Positions 1 to 10,015 are shown, counted from the stretch's first letter. The stretch is 64,000 nucleotides of DNA from RYN-230 sp963720645 (GCA_963720645.1 CAVRFX010000026.1:1-64000); one strand, 5' to 3'. Numbers and translations: made by a program. Notes: generated by a model not told the origin, from the letters alone.

Positions 1-1047
1 CGGGTGCTCGATGTCGTAACACTCGAGCGGCTCGGTCAGGAACGACACCGACAGGCCGTAACGCGCCAAGTCATCATGCCGCATGACGCGACCCCGCGCC
101 GGCACACCGTACCAGCGCGGAGCGTGGTACTCCGCAGCCTGGCCATACGGAGCCGACACCGAGAAACGGGTTCCTGTCAGGATGGCGCGCTGCAGGGCCT
201 GGCCGGCGCGGAGCCAGTCAAGAAGCTGGTCGTCCCGGGTTGAAAGCGCCATCAGCTGTACTTTGCGTTTGCGCTCGAAACGCCGCTTCTCTTCCTCGCG
301 CCAGAAGTCCTCCCGAGTCCGCGGATAACGGTTCTCCTTCCGGATCCGCGGGAATGCCTTCTTAGGAGTCGGCCCGAAACTATCGCGGGGAACATGCATC
401 AAGCCGGTTCGTTCTTTCCGGTACAGCTGGTACCGGTCACGCGTTTCCTTTGGCCGGCCTGCCTGCGCATGTGCCAGATCTTTGTCCGCTTCGGCGGTGA
501 AGCCCATCCACTTCTTGGCCTGGCGCTTGTGGAGCAGCCGGAGCGTGGCGCCTTCCTTTGCCGCTGCGCCCTCCATGGCCTCGATGAGGGGAAGCGGTGC
601 CGGGACGATCCTGTACGGCCAGCGGTTCGTGTGACGTCGCCAGACCGCCTCGTACAGTTCTTGCTCGGCGGTGGTGGGCGGATTGATCCGTGTGGTCACG
701 ATCTCGACTGACGCAAGCAGCGTGCTGGCAGGCGCAGGCCGCGTGCTGACAGGCTTGCGGTCGGGCAGCAGCCACACCGAAAGCTCATGCCCTGCCACCC
801 GGATGGCCAGCCGCAGGTTGAACAAGGCCGCACCGCAACTGATGGCGAGCTCACGTGCGAGCGGATCAAAATAGACTCCGTCGTCGGTGCGGAGCCATCC
901 GCCCTTAGCGTGCAACTCGATGCGATTCTCGGCAACTGGCCTCAACAATGGATCCGGCAACCACGGTTTTGAGTTGAAGATGGACGGCGCGCTCTGCACA
1001 GTCTCGGCTATCCGTTCTGGGTCAAGCTTCCACGGCGGCGGCGACAT
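1..1047 (-). CDS. Acg-family nitroreductase-like protein (partial, 3' end outside window)
   Basis: Open from an ATG at 1047, preceded by GGAGG, through the window edge: 349 codons without a stop, C-terminus missing. The N-terminal motif APSIFNSKPW (residues 20-29) and the following block DPLARELAISCGAALFNLRL match Acg-type FMN-binding nitroreductases of actinobacteria, where the N(S/T)xPW motif helps hold the flavin. Family knowledge: these are dormancy or stress-linked flavoproteins, often without known substrate. A later segment LDWLRAGQALQRAILTGTRFSVS resembles the family's second conserved block. Odd: about residues 190-255 are very basic and charged (EEEKRRFERKRK), longer than I expect for the family. 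The family call is from motif recall, not an alignment. Confidence 0.75.
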   Translation of the reverse strand, partial: MSPPPWKLDPERIAETVQSAPSIFNSKPWLPDPLLRPVAENRIELHAKGGWLRTDDGVYFDPLARELAISCGAALFNLRLAIRVAGHELSVWLLPDRKPVSTRPAPASTLLASVEIVTTRINPPTTAEQELYEAVWRRHTNRWPYRIVPAPLPLIEAMEGAAAKEGATLRLLHKRQAKKWMGFTAEADKDLAHAQAGRPKETRDRYQLYRKERTGLMHVPRDSFGPTPKKAFPRIRKENRYPRTREDFWREEEKRRFERKRKVQLMALSTRDDQLLDWLRAGQALQRAILTGTRFSVSAPYGQAAEYHAPRWYGVPARGRVMRHDDLARYGLSVSFLTEPLECYDIEHP

Positions 1048-1524
1048 AGGACCCTCCGATACTTCGATAGTCTCGGCGTCTATTTCAGGCCATGCCTCAC
1101 CGTCGGCGGGAGGCCAGCCGGCCAATGGCCCGTTCACTAGTGCCGTTCGTTCCTGTTTCGCGGGACGTTCGTCCGCCGGGCCGAAGTCCAGACCTGCGCA
1201 GTGGGAAAGCGGCAGCGCAGGCGGCCACCAGGATCGGCTTGACGCTGGCCGGTCGTATTCACCGATCGGTTGCCCGGCATGTGGGCCGGTGAGCGCATGG
1301 ACATCGCCCTGGCAGCGGACGATCGGGAGGCCGGAAAACTGGGGCGAGGGTCCGGGCCTTACGCATCACTGCAGAGCGGCGCCAAGCCCAGCCCCAGCGC
1401 CCAGCTCCTTGCGCTGGCCCATCAGGAACCAGTCAGGTAGCGCCAGCCGGCGGTGAACGTCGCCGAGAGCCCCACCGGGGCACCCGCGTCATCGTTACGG
1501 GGCCTCGCCGTCAGATTCTGAGGG
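1048..1524. other. intergenic stretch, no gene recognised
   Basis: Open frames exist on both strands but none has a plausible start with a ribosome site or a recognisable product. It separates the start of the nitroreductase gene from the 3' end of the SPFH gene. Confidence 0.5.
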
Positions 1525-2475
1525 CTAGGCCGCCTTGGGCGGCCCGCCCACGCCCCCGCGCCGCGCCTCTGCGCCGTCATCGGGTTCCCCGCCAATCGGG
1601 CCGCCGTCCCCAGCAGACCGCACGTCGGACAGGCTGGGCAAGGGCCGGGGCGCCGATGGCGGCACATCGGGCCCCCGGCCGACGCCAGGGTCTCCATGGC
1701 TGTCCCCGAACGCGCCGCTCAGGGTCCTCAGGGCGGTGGTCACCTCGCTCGGGATCACCCACACCGTGCTGCCCGGGCTCTGGGCGACCTGCGGCAGCGC
1801 CTGCACGTACTGGTACGCGAGCAGTTCCGGGTCCGGCTTGCCGTCATGGATCGCCTTGAAGACCTTCTCGATAGCGGTCGCCTGCCCTTCGGACTTCAGG
1901 ATCGCGGCCTGCTTCTCACCTTCCGCCGACAGGATCGCGGCGCGCTTCTCCCGTTGCGCGCGATACTGCTTTTCCATCGCGTCCATGATGCTCGGTGCCG
2001 GGTCGAGGGCCTTGATCTCCACCCGGGTGACCCGGATGCCCCACTTGCCCGACGCCTCGTCGAGCACGCCGCGCAGCATAGTGTTGATCCGGTCGCGGGA
2101 GGTCAGGGTCTGCTCCAGGTCCATGCTGCCGATCACGCTGCGCAGCATCGTAGCGCTGAGCTGCTCGATCGCCTCGGCGTAGTCGACTATCTCGTAGTCG
2201 GCCGCGCGCGCATCGGTCACCTGGAAGAACAGCACCGTGTCGATGTGGACCATCAGGTTGTCCTCCGTGATGACCGGCTGGTCCTCGAACGACACCACCT
2301 GCTCGCGCAGGTCGATCAGCGGCTTGACCCGGTCCAGGAACGGCATGACGAAGTTCAGCCCGGGCGTCAGGGTCCTGCGGAACTGGCCGAGCCGCTCCAC
2401 GTTTGCCGCCCGTGCCTGCGGGATGATCTGGATGGCCTTGATTACCGTCAGCCCCACCAAGGCCACCGCCGCCAC
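1525..2475 (-). CDS. SPFH/Band 7 (stomatin-like, QmcA type) membrane protein
   Basis: 316 codons from a GTG at 2475. The N-terminal hydrophobic stretch AAVALVGLTVIKAIQIIPQ is followed by the classic SPFH start (RAANVERLGQFRRTLTPGLNFVMPFLDRV) and by LREQVVSFEDQPVITEDNL, ending with the coiled-coil region KRAAILSAEGEKQAAILKSEGQ. These proteins scaffold membrane microdomains. The last ~70 residues are Gly/Pro-rich low complexity. It lies directly downstream of an NfeD gene, the usual partner. Odd: an ATG-ATG at 2503-2498 opens MMWLYIFL in a different frame; joining it to the GTG frame by one base change would give a fuller membrane anchor. The native start is therefore probably 2503 with an indel near 2480, and GTG 2475 is the best start in the sequence as given. 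Confidence 0.88.
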   Translation of the reverse strand: MAAVALVGLTVIKAIQIIPQARAANVERLGQFRRTLTPGLNFVMPFLDRVKPLIDLREQVVSFEDQPVITEDNLMVHIDTVLFFQVTDARAADYEIVDYAEAIEQLSATMLRSVIGSMDLEQTLTSRDRINTMLRGVLDEASGKWGIRVTRVEIKALDPAPSIMDAMEKQYRAQREKRAAILSAEGEKQAAILKSEGQATAIEKVFKAIHDGKPDPELLAYQYVQALPQVAQSPGSTVWVIPSEVTTALRTLSGAFGDSHGDPGVGRGPDVPPSAPRPLPSLSDVRSAGDGGPIGGEPDDGAEARRGGVGGPPKAA

Positions 2476-2506
2476 GGACGAGAAAGATGTAAAGCCACAT
2501 CATGAC

Positions 2507-2863
2507 TTACTCCCGGGGATAGATAAGGGCCATCGCGCCGCCAATCTCGATGACGTCCACGGTGGTACCTGCGGGGATGACCAGGTTCCCGTCGCAGGAG
2601 CAGGAGGACCGCTCCTGGCCGCCGATACTGACCCGCCCGCCCGACGCACTGACGTCCTGCCCTGCCACGGCGTTCCGGCCGATCAGGGCGGAGGTGCCGG
2701 TGCGCAACGGCGGCGGACGGCGGATGTGGTGGAGCGTGACCGGCCACACCAGGCCGGGGCAGACCGCGGTCGCAACGGCGAATGCCGCAATGTGGACCGC
2801 CTGGCCGGTGAGAAGTCCCGCGGCTCCTGGAGCAACGGCGGCCGATCTCGCCAGGCTTGCCAT
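2507..2863 (-). CDS. NfeD-like protein
   Basis: 118 codons. The C-terminal half (TGTSALIGRNAVAGQDVSASGG, RVSIGGQE, then IPAGTTVDVIEIGGAMALI) matches the OB-fold of short NfeD proteins, with the alternating G-x-V/G-x-x-V pattern. The N-terminal part has one hydrophobic segment (about residues 20-45). NfeD proteins partner with SPFH proteins, and the SPFH gene starts immediately after this stop codon on the same strand, so the two are very likely co-transcribed. The start codon is uncertain; the N-terminus before residue 20 has no clear homology. Confidence 0.7.
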   Translation of the reverse strand: MASLARSAAVAPGAAGLLTGQAVHIAAFAVATAVCPGLVWPVTLHHIRRPPPLRTGTSALIGRNAVAGQDVSASGGRVSIGGQERSSCSCDGNLVIPAGTTVDVIEIGGAMALIYPRE

Positions 2864-2879
2864 CTTCTCTCACTATGGG

Positions 2880-3041
2880 CTCCGCGATCTCGCCGGGTTG
2901 GCGGCCAACCTGGCCGATTTCATGCCCATTTCCGCGTGGACCCCGGCTAGGCTGGCGGCCAACCCGGCGGAATTCACGTCTAACTCTGGAGGAAGCCCCG
3001 CCGGATTCGCGGCCAACCCTGTATTCCCCGCCAAACTCTGA
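2880..3041. repeat. three degenerate ~54-bp direct repeats
   Basis: The core GGCTGGCGGCCAACC recurs with a spacing of about 53-54 bp near 2898, 2952 and 3006 (variants GGTTGGCGGCCAACC, GGCTGGCGGCCAACC, GATTCGCGGCCAACC). Read on the + strand it encodes a repeated (L/F)AAN(L/P) motif, but no convincing gene covers it. It lies upstream of the NfeD-SPFH pair and may be regulatory or a remnant. Confidence 0.5.
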
Positions 3042-3731
3042 CATGCCCCGAACATGCGCGCTCCCCGTCATCAGCCACAAGACGACGTTCGTACTTGACG
3101 GCCAGGTCAAAGGTCCCCGCTGACCAGGCCCATAAGGGGACCCGTCCTGCGGACAGCCGGCGTCGCCCAGGTCCGGCAAGCGCGACGTGCGGGAATGCCG
3201 TCTCATTAACCTGGTCCGCGAATCTGTCCGGTGATGGGGGGCTAAACGGTACGCTGGCCGTTCCATTGTTGGTCAAGCCCCGGCTACGCCAGCAGGCCGA
3301 GGCCACGGCAGACACCTCTGCCCCGCCGACGTCGAGGCCCCCAGTCTGGAAAGCCGGACCGACGAAGAATAAGACGTCGGCGACGACATTCCGTGAAGGC
3401 ATCCCGGTTGTGCCTGACCGCCTCGTCCAAGACAAACACCTTGGTCAGGCCCCGTCCAGGGTCCCGCGGCTAGCACGCTTCGGTTCCACGTACCGGCTTC
3501 CCGGGATTCCCGCGCCGATTTTTTTTCGATCTCGTTACCGATAGATTTCCGCAGGATCGTTCTAAATTGAACGCAATATGGAAAAGAATGTGATGACATG
3601 CCTTAACACCTTTCGTGTACGAATAATTACTTTCTGTGATATATGTTGTCAAAGCAGGTTAGCCCATGCCAATGACAATGCAGGGGTTGTCCGGGGTTGT
3701 CCGGCGCGTTGTCGGGAGTTCGTGAAATGAC
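3042..3731. other. gene-poor, partly AT-rich stretch
   Basis: No supported gene. Bases 3515-3660 are clearly lower in GC than the surroundings (T8 run near 3520, ATATATG near 3641), and GGGGTTGTCC is repeated back to back near 3680-3703. It looks like old intergenic or foreign DNA at the edge of the accessory region. Confidence 0.45.
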
Positions 3732-3763
3732 AATGGCCCTCCGGGGGCAACCAGAGGGCCATT
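3732..3763 (+). terminator. hairpin terminator-like structure
   Basis: Perfect 10-bp stem AATGGCCCTC / GAGGGCCATT with a 12-base loop. No clear T-run follows, so it may act as a bidirectional or factor-aided terminator. Confidence 0.55.
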
Positions 3764-3984
3764 CATCACAGTGCCCGACCGCCTGTCCGGACCAACGAAC
3801 CACGACGCTAGCGGGCTAAACCCCCGGCCCCAGAGGCTTCTGGGTGCACGTCGGGGGCGCTGCTACCACCCATCCTCGGCGACGCGCTGTTGTCCCCCAA
3901 GACAACTGGGCAATCCCAGGCCGGCCCGGTACACCCCGGACGGTTCCGGACGCCCCACCACGTGGGACGCCCTGGCCTCACAGC

Positions 3985-4722
3985 CACCCGGGCGCACCAG
4001 GGAACGCTACGCCGAGATCCGTCAGCGGCTCGACGCCGGGCAGCCGCAGGCCGCGATCCGCCGCGCCACCGGCCTGGACCGCAGGACCGTGCAGAAGTAC
4101 GCCCGGGCCGCCAGCGCTGATGAGCTGGTCGCCTGCATGAGCCGGGAATCGAGGCTGGACGAGTTCAAGCCGTACATCTGCCAGCGGTGGAACCAGGGCC
4201 TCACCGACGCCTCCCAGATCCACGCCGAGCTCCGGCAGCGCGGCTGGGCCGGCAGCCCGCAGACCGTCCGCCGGTACGTCCACCTGCTCCGGCAGGCCGG
4301 CCCGGCCGTCACGCCCGCCCCGGCCGTGCCGAAAACCCGCGAGATCACCCGCTGGCTGCTGTCACGCCCCGGCAGCCTCGACGACGGCGACCAGGCCCGG
4401 CTCGCCGCGGCCAGGGCGGCTGCCCGCACCTGGACGCCCTGGCCGGGCACATCCGGGACTTCGCCGGCATGATGACCCGCCGCCAGGGCCTGCTCGCACT
4501 CGAAGACTGGCTCACCCGGGTCGAGGCCGACGACCAGCCCGAACTCCACTCACTCGCCGCCGGCATCCGGAGCGACCAGCAGGCCGTCACCGCCGGCCTG
4601 GCCCTGCCCTACCACTCCGGCGCCATGGAGGGAAACGCCAGCAAGATCAAGATGATCAAACGCCAGATGTACGGCCGCGCTGGCTTCGCCCTCCTCTAAA
4701 CGGGTCATCTTGCACCCTGCGT
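3985..4722 (+). pseudogene. ISL3-family transposase, C-terminal remnant
   Basis: From about RTRERYAEI the frame reads like the C-terminal half of actinobacterial ISL3 transposases: an HTH-like block, then DEFKPYICQRWNQG, QTVRRYVHLLRQ and PAVPKTREITRWLL. Near 4420 a frameshift is needed to continue with LDALAGHIRDFAGMMTRRQG and SGAMEGNASKIKMIKRQMYGRAGF, which contains the last catalytic Glu of the DDE triad. A premature TAA at 4697 follows GFALL; restoring two bases there would give LLRKRVILHPA and stop at 4722. The N-terminal zinc-binding part and both catalytic Asp residues are missing, so it is non-functional. Confidence 0.85.
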
Positions 4723-4730
4723 AACAAGAA

Positions 4731-4752
4731 CCACAAAATTCGCGGAAGAGCC
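4731..4752. mobile_element. right terminal inverted repeat of the ISL3 remnant
   Basis: Read outward-in, GGCTCTTCCGCGAATTTTGT fits the GGCTCTTC... ends known for ISL3 elements and sits 8 bp after the inferred original stop of the transposase. I found no matching left end upstream, in keeping with the 5' truncation. Confidence 0.65.
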
Positions 4753-5195
4753 AGTCGCGCCGAGCGTCCGTCGCCGACAGGCCCATCCGTTGGGCGTCTC
4801 CCCCGTAGTCACACTGACACCAGGATGCTCGCCGTGGCGGCTCCAGCCGGCGCATGGCTACCCCGGCTCCGCATCACGGACGGCGGCGGCCGGGCCAAGA
4901 TATGCCGCGCGAGATCCGCCGTACTGGAAACTGCCAGTCGCTGGCCCGGCATAAGTCACATGCAGATCAGGGTGATCTGCACGTGCGGGCGGCGGGGAGC
5001 CCGCGGTGGAAGTCAATGCGTGAACATGATGGTCTCCTCCACCTGGATCAGGTTCGGCTCTCGCGGCCCTCATCTCACCGGCAGGTTCGCCCAGACAGGA
5101 CCAGGCCAGGCGCGAGGCAAGGCCTGGTGATGGCCTTGAGGCGAGGGCGGCAGGCGAGCAGGACTACCTGCAGGTGGCGGCTGGGCGCTGCCGGG
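4753..5195. other. intergenic stretch, no gene recognised
   Basis: Short open frames only, none with a recognisable product. It lies between the IS end and the 3' end of the LuxR regulator gene. Confidence 0.45.
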
Positions 5196-7625
5196 TCAGA
5201 CCAGTTCGGCGCTGAGGGCCAGGCGGGTCAGGTCGGCGCGGCGGCGGCAGCCGGTCTTGTCCCGGATCCGGTCCAGGTGGGAGCGGACGGTGCGGATGCT
5301 GATGTACAGCTGGGCGGCGATCTGCGCGTCGGTGCGGCCCCGGGCGACCAGGGTGACTAGCTCCCGTTCCCGGGCGCTGAGCCGGCCCGGCCCGGCGCCG
5401 CCTGGGCTGGCGGCAGGCTGGGGGCGGTCAGCATCAGGGCGTACTCGGCCGCGGTGGCCATGCTCATCGCCGCGCCGCGCTGTTCGGCCGCCCGGGCACG
5501 GTCCGGGCCGAGCTCCTGCCGAGCCTGGCGCAGGGCGTCTTCCCGGCGGCGCGACCCCCCGGTCCTGGACCGCGACCCCGCCTTGCCGCCTGAGCGCATC
5601 GCAGGCGGCCCATGCCGTGATCGCGTCGCCGGGGCGCCCAGTGGCGGCGCACATGTCTCCGCAGCCCTCCAGGACATTCAGAGTTCGAACCAGGTACCGG
5701 CCTGGAGCGTGATCTGGGCTGCCTCGCGCAGGTGCGCGGCGGCGTCGGCGGCACGGCCGGCCCGCAGGTCCAGGTCCGCCATGATCGTTAGTACCGTCGC
5801 CCAGGTCATACAGGTCGCCGGCGTCCCGGGCCTGGGCCAGCGTGGCGGCGCAGGCCTGCTCGGCGGCGGCCAGGTCCCCCGCCTCGGCCAGCGAACCCGG
5901 CCAGCAGGTAGCCGCACACCCGGGCGGCCGCGCCGGGGATGTCCGGGATCTGCCCGGCCTGCCGGGCCAGCTGGACAGCATCGTCCAGGTCGCCGGCATA
6001 CGAGGCGGCGATGGCCAGGCTATTCGTGGCAAACGCCTGGCCGAACGGGTAGCCCAGGTCGCGGGCCATGGCCAGGGCGCGGCGGGCGCATCGGGCTGCT
6101 TCCGGAACCCGGCCCAGGTTGGCCAAGGTGACCGACTTCAGGTGCCAGGCAGTCCGCCAGTATCCGGGATGGCGCCCGGTCCCCGATCACATCCATGACC
6201 GCGGCGCACCGCTGCAGCGCCCCGGGCAGGTCGGCCGCGTCGAGCGCGATCCAGCCGAGCCAGAACTGCGCCGCGCACCACCCGTCACTGCCCGGCTCGG
6301 CGCGCCCGGCCAGCTCGCACAGCAGCGGCTCATGGCCGGCCAGCCGCCCGCGCAGCACCCACCACAGGCCCAGCGCAGCCACCAGCCGCGCCGCCGTATC
6401 CAGGTCATGCTCCACCGCCCAGGCCAGCACGTGCCCCATGGTGGCGTCCTCGGCGTCCAGCCACCGCGGCCGCGGACGGCTCCCCGGCGATCGTCGTCAT
6501 CCCCGCTGCGGCCTGCCCGGCGACCCGCAGCGCGTACCGGGCCAGCGCAGCCTCGGCGTCGTCCTGCTCGCCCGCCTCGGCCTGCAGCCCGGCGCCGTAG
6601 CCGCGCAGCGTCTCCAGCATCGCGTACCGGGACCGGCCATCCGGCCCGGGCCGCGGCGGGACCAGCAGGGAGCACTCCACCAGCCGCAGCACCGCCCGGG
6701 CCGCCCCGTCGGCCGGCCACCGCCCCGGCCGCTTCCAGGGTGAACGGCGCCGGGAACACCGATACCTGGCGGAACACCCGCCGCTCGTCCTCCTCCAGCA
6801 GCTGGTAGCTCCACTGCGTGGCGGCCGCCAGCGACCGGTGCCGCTTCGGCCGCCAGCCGGTCCCCGCCGGCCAGCAGCGCCAGCCGCCCGTCCAGCCAAT
6901 CCAGCAGCTGGGACACACCCAGCGCCTCGGCCCGCGCTGCCGCCAGCTCGATCGCCAGCGGCATCCCGTCCAGCCGCGCCACCAGCCGCGCCGCATCGCG
7001 GCGGTCTGCTCGGTCAGCGCGAAACCCGCGTCAGCGCCCCGGGCGCGGTCGGTGAACAGCGCCACTGCCTCCGCGGCCGCGACGTCTCACCAGCATCACC
7101 CGGGCCGGGCAGCGGCAACGGCGCCAGCCGGTACGCGGCCTCGCCCGCGATCCGCAGCGGCTCCCGGCTGGTGGCCAGGATCCGCACGTCATCACAGGCC
7201 TGAAGCAACCCGGCGCACAGCTCAGCGGCCGCGCCGATCACGTGCTCGCAGTTATCCAGCACCAGCAGCAGCTGCCGACGGGCCATCACCCGCGCCACCA
7301 CCTCCGCCGTCGGCACCCCGGGCTGCTCGCGAACCCCCAGCACCACCGCCACCGCCGCTGCGACCTGCGCCGGATCCCGCACCGCGGCCAGCTCGGTCAG
7401 CCACGCCCCGTCCGCGAACCGGGCCGCCACCTGCCCGGCCACCTGGCCGGCCAGCCGGGTCTTGCCCACCCCGCCCGGCCCGGTCACCGTCACCAGCCGG
7501 TACTCCTCCAGCAGCCCCGCGACCTCGCGCAGCGGCCCGTCCCGGCCGATAAAACTCGTCAGCTCTGCCGGGAAGCCATGCACGCCACCGGCCGCGGTGA
7601 CCGTCGCAGACCCCCCCACGCCCGT
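5196..7625 (-). pseudogene. LuxR-family regulator with NB-ARC-like ATPase, multiply frameshifted
   Basis: One gene of about 2.4 kb can be read across several frames. N-terminal part: FPAELTSFIGRDGPLREVAGLL, Walker A GPGGVGKT, Walker B LLLVLDNCEH and sensor ILATSREPL. Middle: ARLDGMPLAIELAAARAEALGV, then helical repeats (GLWWVLRGRLAGHEPLL, FWLGWIALDAADLPGAL). C-terminus: LSARERELVTLVARGRTDAQIAAQLYISIRTVRSHLDRIRDKTG, a LuxR HTH ending at 5196. Such proteins are large ATP-dependent transcription activators. At least six frame changes are needed between 7080 and 5400, so it is either dead or the local consensus is poor. The start (GTG near 7625) is uncertain. Confidence 0.8.
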
Positions 7626-7744
7626 ACCATAAGCCCCGGCCCGCCACCGCGTACAGCATGCCAGGCAAAAGGCAGCACCGGGCCAGCGAGATCCTCGGGC
7701 CCCAGCCTGCCTGCGGGGTGGTCCCCTCCGGGTGCACGCGAGGC

Positions 7745-7880
7745 CCGGCACACCAGATCGCCGCCGAGCCGCACATCAGCGGCCGCACCGTCCGCTCCCA
7801 GCTCGACCGCATCCGCGAAAGGCCGGAGGTCGGCGGCGAGCCGACCTGACCGCGCAGCCGCACCGATTCATCGCGGGAGT
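7745..7880 (+). pseudogene. LuxR HTH C-terminal fragment, opposite strand
   Basis: The + strand reads QIAAEPHISGRTVRSQLDRIRE and, one frame over, RRRADLT, nearly the same as the C-terminal HTH of the neighbouring regulator (QIAAQLYISIRTVRSHLDRIRD, RRRADLT). Only ~45 residues remain and a frameshift splits them. It looks like the tail of a second, related regulator that has lost everything upstream, abutting the 5' end of the first one head to tail in inverted orientation. Confidence 0.65.
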
Positions 7881-8007
7881 CCTACCCCTCCTCTGGCGCC
7901 ACCGCGAAAGGGGTAACCGGGCCTCTGCCTCCGGGCGCCGGGCCAGGGCAGCGTGTCCATGTGAAGGCCGGAACGTCCGGCCAGGCCCGAACAGCCGGGA
8001 GACCGCC

Positions 8008-8271
8008 ATGTACACCCACCCTTACACCAGCAGCCAGATCGCCCGTGACCGGCAGCGCGACATGCTCGGCACGCGCCGAACAGCAGCGCCTGGCGCGGCA
8101 GCTCGATCACCGGCTCCAGGCCAGCACGGCAAGGCGAGCACCCGGCGCGGCGCCTGGGCAGCGCCCTGCGCCCGGCCCGCCTGCGCACGGTGATTACGCA
8201 CATCACCCGGCAACTCGCAGGCGCAGGCCAGCACCCGGCGGCGTCATCGGCAGCACCGCCGCAAGCCTGAA
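8008..8271 (+). pseudogene. small actinobacterial hypothetical protein, frameshifted
   Basis: ATG at 8008 after GGGAGACCGCC. MYTHPYTSSQIARDRQRDML continues, after a frameshift, as ARAEQQRLARQLDHRLQAS and, after a second, as LRPARLRTVITHITRQLAGAG to a stop at 8271. It resembles a type of short, Arg-rich helical protein seen in actinomycetes that begins with HPYxxxQIAR; I know no function for it. It is probably a decayed or mis-sequenced gene of about 87 residues. Confidence 0.55.
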
Positions 8272-8360
8272 TACGAGCCGGGACAATCACACGCCGCCAA
8301 CCGGCAGCCGGAATCCGCTCAGCACACCCAGCCCCGCTGGATCACCACAGGGAGGTCACC

Positions 8361-8676
8361 ATGACATCACCCGCCACACCCGCCGCCTAGCCGCCATCTC
8401 GTGGCCATCGCCGCAGCTGCGCTGCTGGCCATCGCCGCAGCTGCGCTGCTGGCCATCACCACAGCAGCCCCGGCCATGGCCGCGACCGCGAGCGTCCCGC
8501 ACTCGGGCAGCCCGTCGCTCCCCCCGCCCAGGTCCACATCGTGGCCGCCGGAGGCATGCCCGGGTGGCAGATCAGCCTCATTGCGGTCGCGGCGGCCCAT
8601 CCTGGCCGCCATCGTGGCCGTTGCCGCCGACCGGGTCATCACCGCACGGCGGCACCAGACCGCACCAAGCCTCTGA
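8361..8676 (+). pseudogene. small secreted or membrane protein, frameshifted
   Basis: ATG at 8361 follows GGGAGGTCACC. Joined across frames it would read RRLAAIS, a hydrophobic signal-like core (AIAAAALLAIAAAALLAITTAAPAMA), a proline-rich stretch, VHIVAAGGMPGWQISLIAV and ILAAIVAVAADRVITARR, that is one N-terminal and one C-terminal hydrophobic segment. Three indels are needed. The signal core contains a perfect tandem copy of the 24-mer GCCATCGCCGCAGCTGCG... (8404-8427 and 8428-8451). Confidence 0.5.
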
Positions 8677-8829
8677 AGCACCCCGCGGCCACACCGCAGG
8701 TGCCGCACGCCCGCGCCAGGGCATGCGGCACCTGCTGTCGCGCATCCGCGGCCCATTGCGAGCGCTGCTACATCTGCCGCAGCTCAGGAACCACATTCGC
8801 TCCCGCAGCCCCAGAACCGCCCGTCAGGG

Positions 8830-9272
8830 ACCGGCATGTCAGCCGGAACAGCAGCAGCGGTGAGTCGTGCTCCAGCGCCCGGGCCAGCAAGAACTCATCC
8901 AGCTCCTTCAACTCCAGCGGCCCCGCCGCCCGCCACCCCAGGTACCGGGCTGCCAGCCGCAGATACTTCGTCGTGTCTTCGCCCGTCGCCCGTACAACCG
9001 CAGCACATCCGGGTCAACCTGAAGCTGCCCGGCCAGCCGCACCACCGCTGCCTGCGGTGCCGCCGCCACGTCGTCGGGTACGAACCCTAGCCACGGCAAC
9101 AAGCACAACGTCACCGCCAGGCCCACCCGGTCAGCCGGACCCCGGCCCCGTCCCGGATCGATGAACGCCACATCCGCCGGCGTCAACGTGAAGAACCGCG
9201 CCAGCTCCTCACGCCCGATCTCCGGGAATCCCGCAATGCCTCCAGATCCTCATCCGCGAGCACCCGCGTGGC
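8830..9272 (-). pseudogene. Tn3-family transposase, N-terminal (DUF4158) remnant
   Basis: A GTG at 9272, preceded by GGGAGG, opens ATRVLADEDLEALR. After frame corrections it gives FPEIGREELARFFTLTPADVAF, DRVGLAVTLCLLPWLGFVPDDVAAAPQAAVVRLAGQL and YLGWRAAGPLELKELDEFLLARALEHDSPLLLFRLTC. This order is the DUF4158 N-terminal domain of Tn3-type transposases. The catalytic C-terminal ~700 residues are absent and at least two frameshifts are present, so only a ~440-bp stub of the element's 5' end remains. Confidence 0.8.
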
Positions 9273-9358
9273 CACCCAGCACCTCCCAGCCCGGAACCCG
9301 AAGATCCCCAGGCCAAGAGCCTACGCAGACCCCATATCCGCCCGATTTTCGGCCAGCA

Positions 9359-10015
9359 CTACGGCGGCCCCGTGAGGAGGGCGGCGGTGAGCATGCCGGC
9401 GAGCCAGTGCCCGTAGCGCGCGGGTGTCCATCCTCGCTGGATGACGAGGAGTTCCCATAGCTCGGGGGAGGTGAAGGTCCAGAGGATGTCGCGGGCTTCC
9501 TCGACGGCGGTACTGGCGGGCAGGTGACCGCCGGCGTGGAGGTGGCGGGCGAAATGGCCCATCCCGGTGAGCCGTTGCTGCTGGATCTGGCCCCACACGG
9601 CGGCGGCCGCCGGGTCACCGCTGGCGGCGTCCCGGGCGAGGAGTTCCACAGCGACGGCGCGCTGGGCGCCCTGGACGAAGTACTCGCTGTACATCCGCAG
9701 CTTGCTCCGGGGGTCGGGCTCGGCCTGGATGCGTTTGATCTGGTCTCGTCCGGCCACCGGAATGGGCTGATCGTCGCCGGTGACGGCCACGTCGAACACC
9801 GCTTTGAGAAGCCCGGCCTTGTTCCCGAACGCCTTGTAGACCATCTGGACGGACACGCCGGCGTCACGGGCCACGCCCGGGATCGTCGTCGGCGTATAGC
9901 CGTCGGCGAGGAAGCGCGCGCGGGCGGCGTCGAGCACTCGGGCGCGGTTCTCGTGCGCCTGCTCCTGGCGCCTGGTCGCGTCATAGGTGCGCGGCATCTT
10001 GACAACCCCAGCCAT
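9359..10015 (-). CDS. TetR/AcrR-family transcriptional regulator
   Basis: 218 codons. An N-terminal HTH occupies about residues 20-66 (RARVLDAARARFLADGYTPTTIPGVARDAGVSVQMVYKAFGNKAGLLKAVFDVA), followed by a helical ligand-binding domain. Starts at 10015 and 9997 (MPRTYDAT) are both possible; neither has a good ribosome site. It is divergent from the VOC gene at 10074, and the 58-bp AT-rich gap (TTATATATCGAATAG) very likely holds both promoters and the operator, so the regulator probably controls itself and that gene. Ligand unknown. Confidence 0.88.
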   Translation of the reverse strand: MAGVVKMPRTYDATRRQEQAHENRARVLDAARARFLADGYTPTTIPGVARDAGVSVQMVYKAFGNKAGLLKAVFDVAVTGDDQPIPVAGRDQIKRIQAEPDPRSKLRMYSEYFVQGAQRAVAVELLARDAASGDPAAAAVWGQIQQQRLTGMGHFARHLHAGGHLPASTAVEEARDILWTFTSPELWELLVIQRGWTPARYGHWLAGMLTAALLTGPP

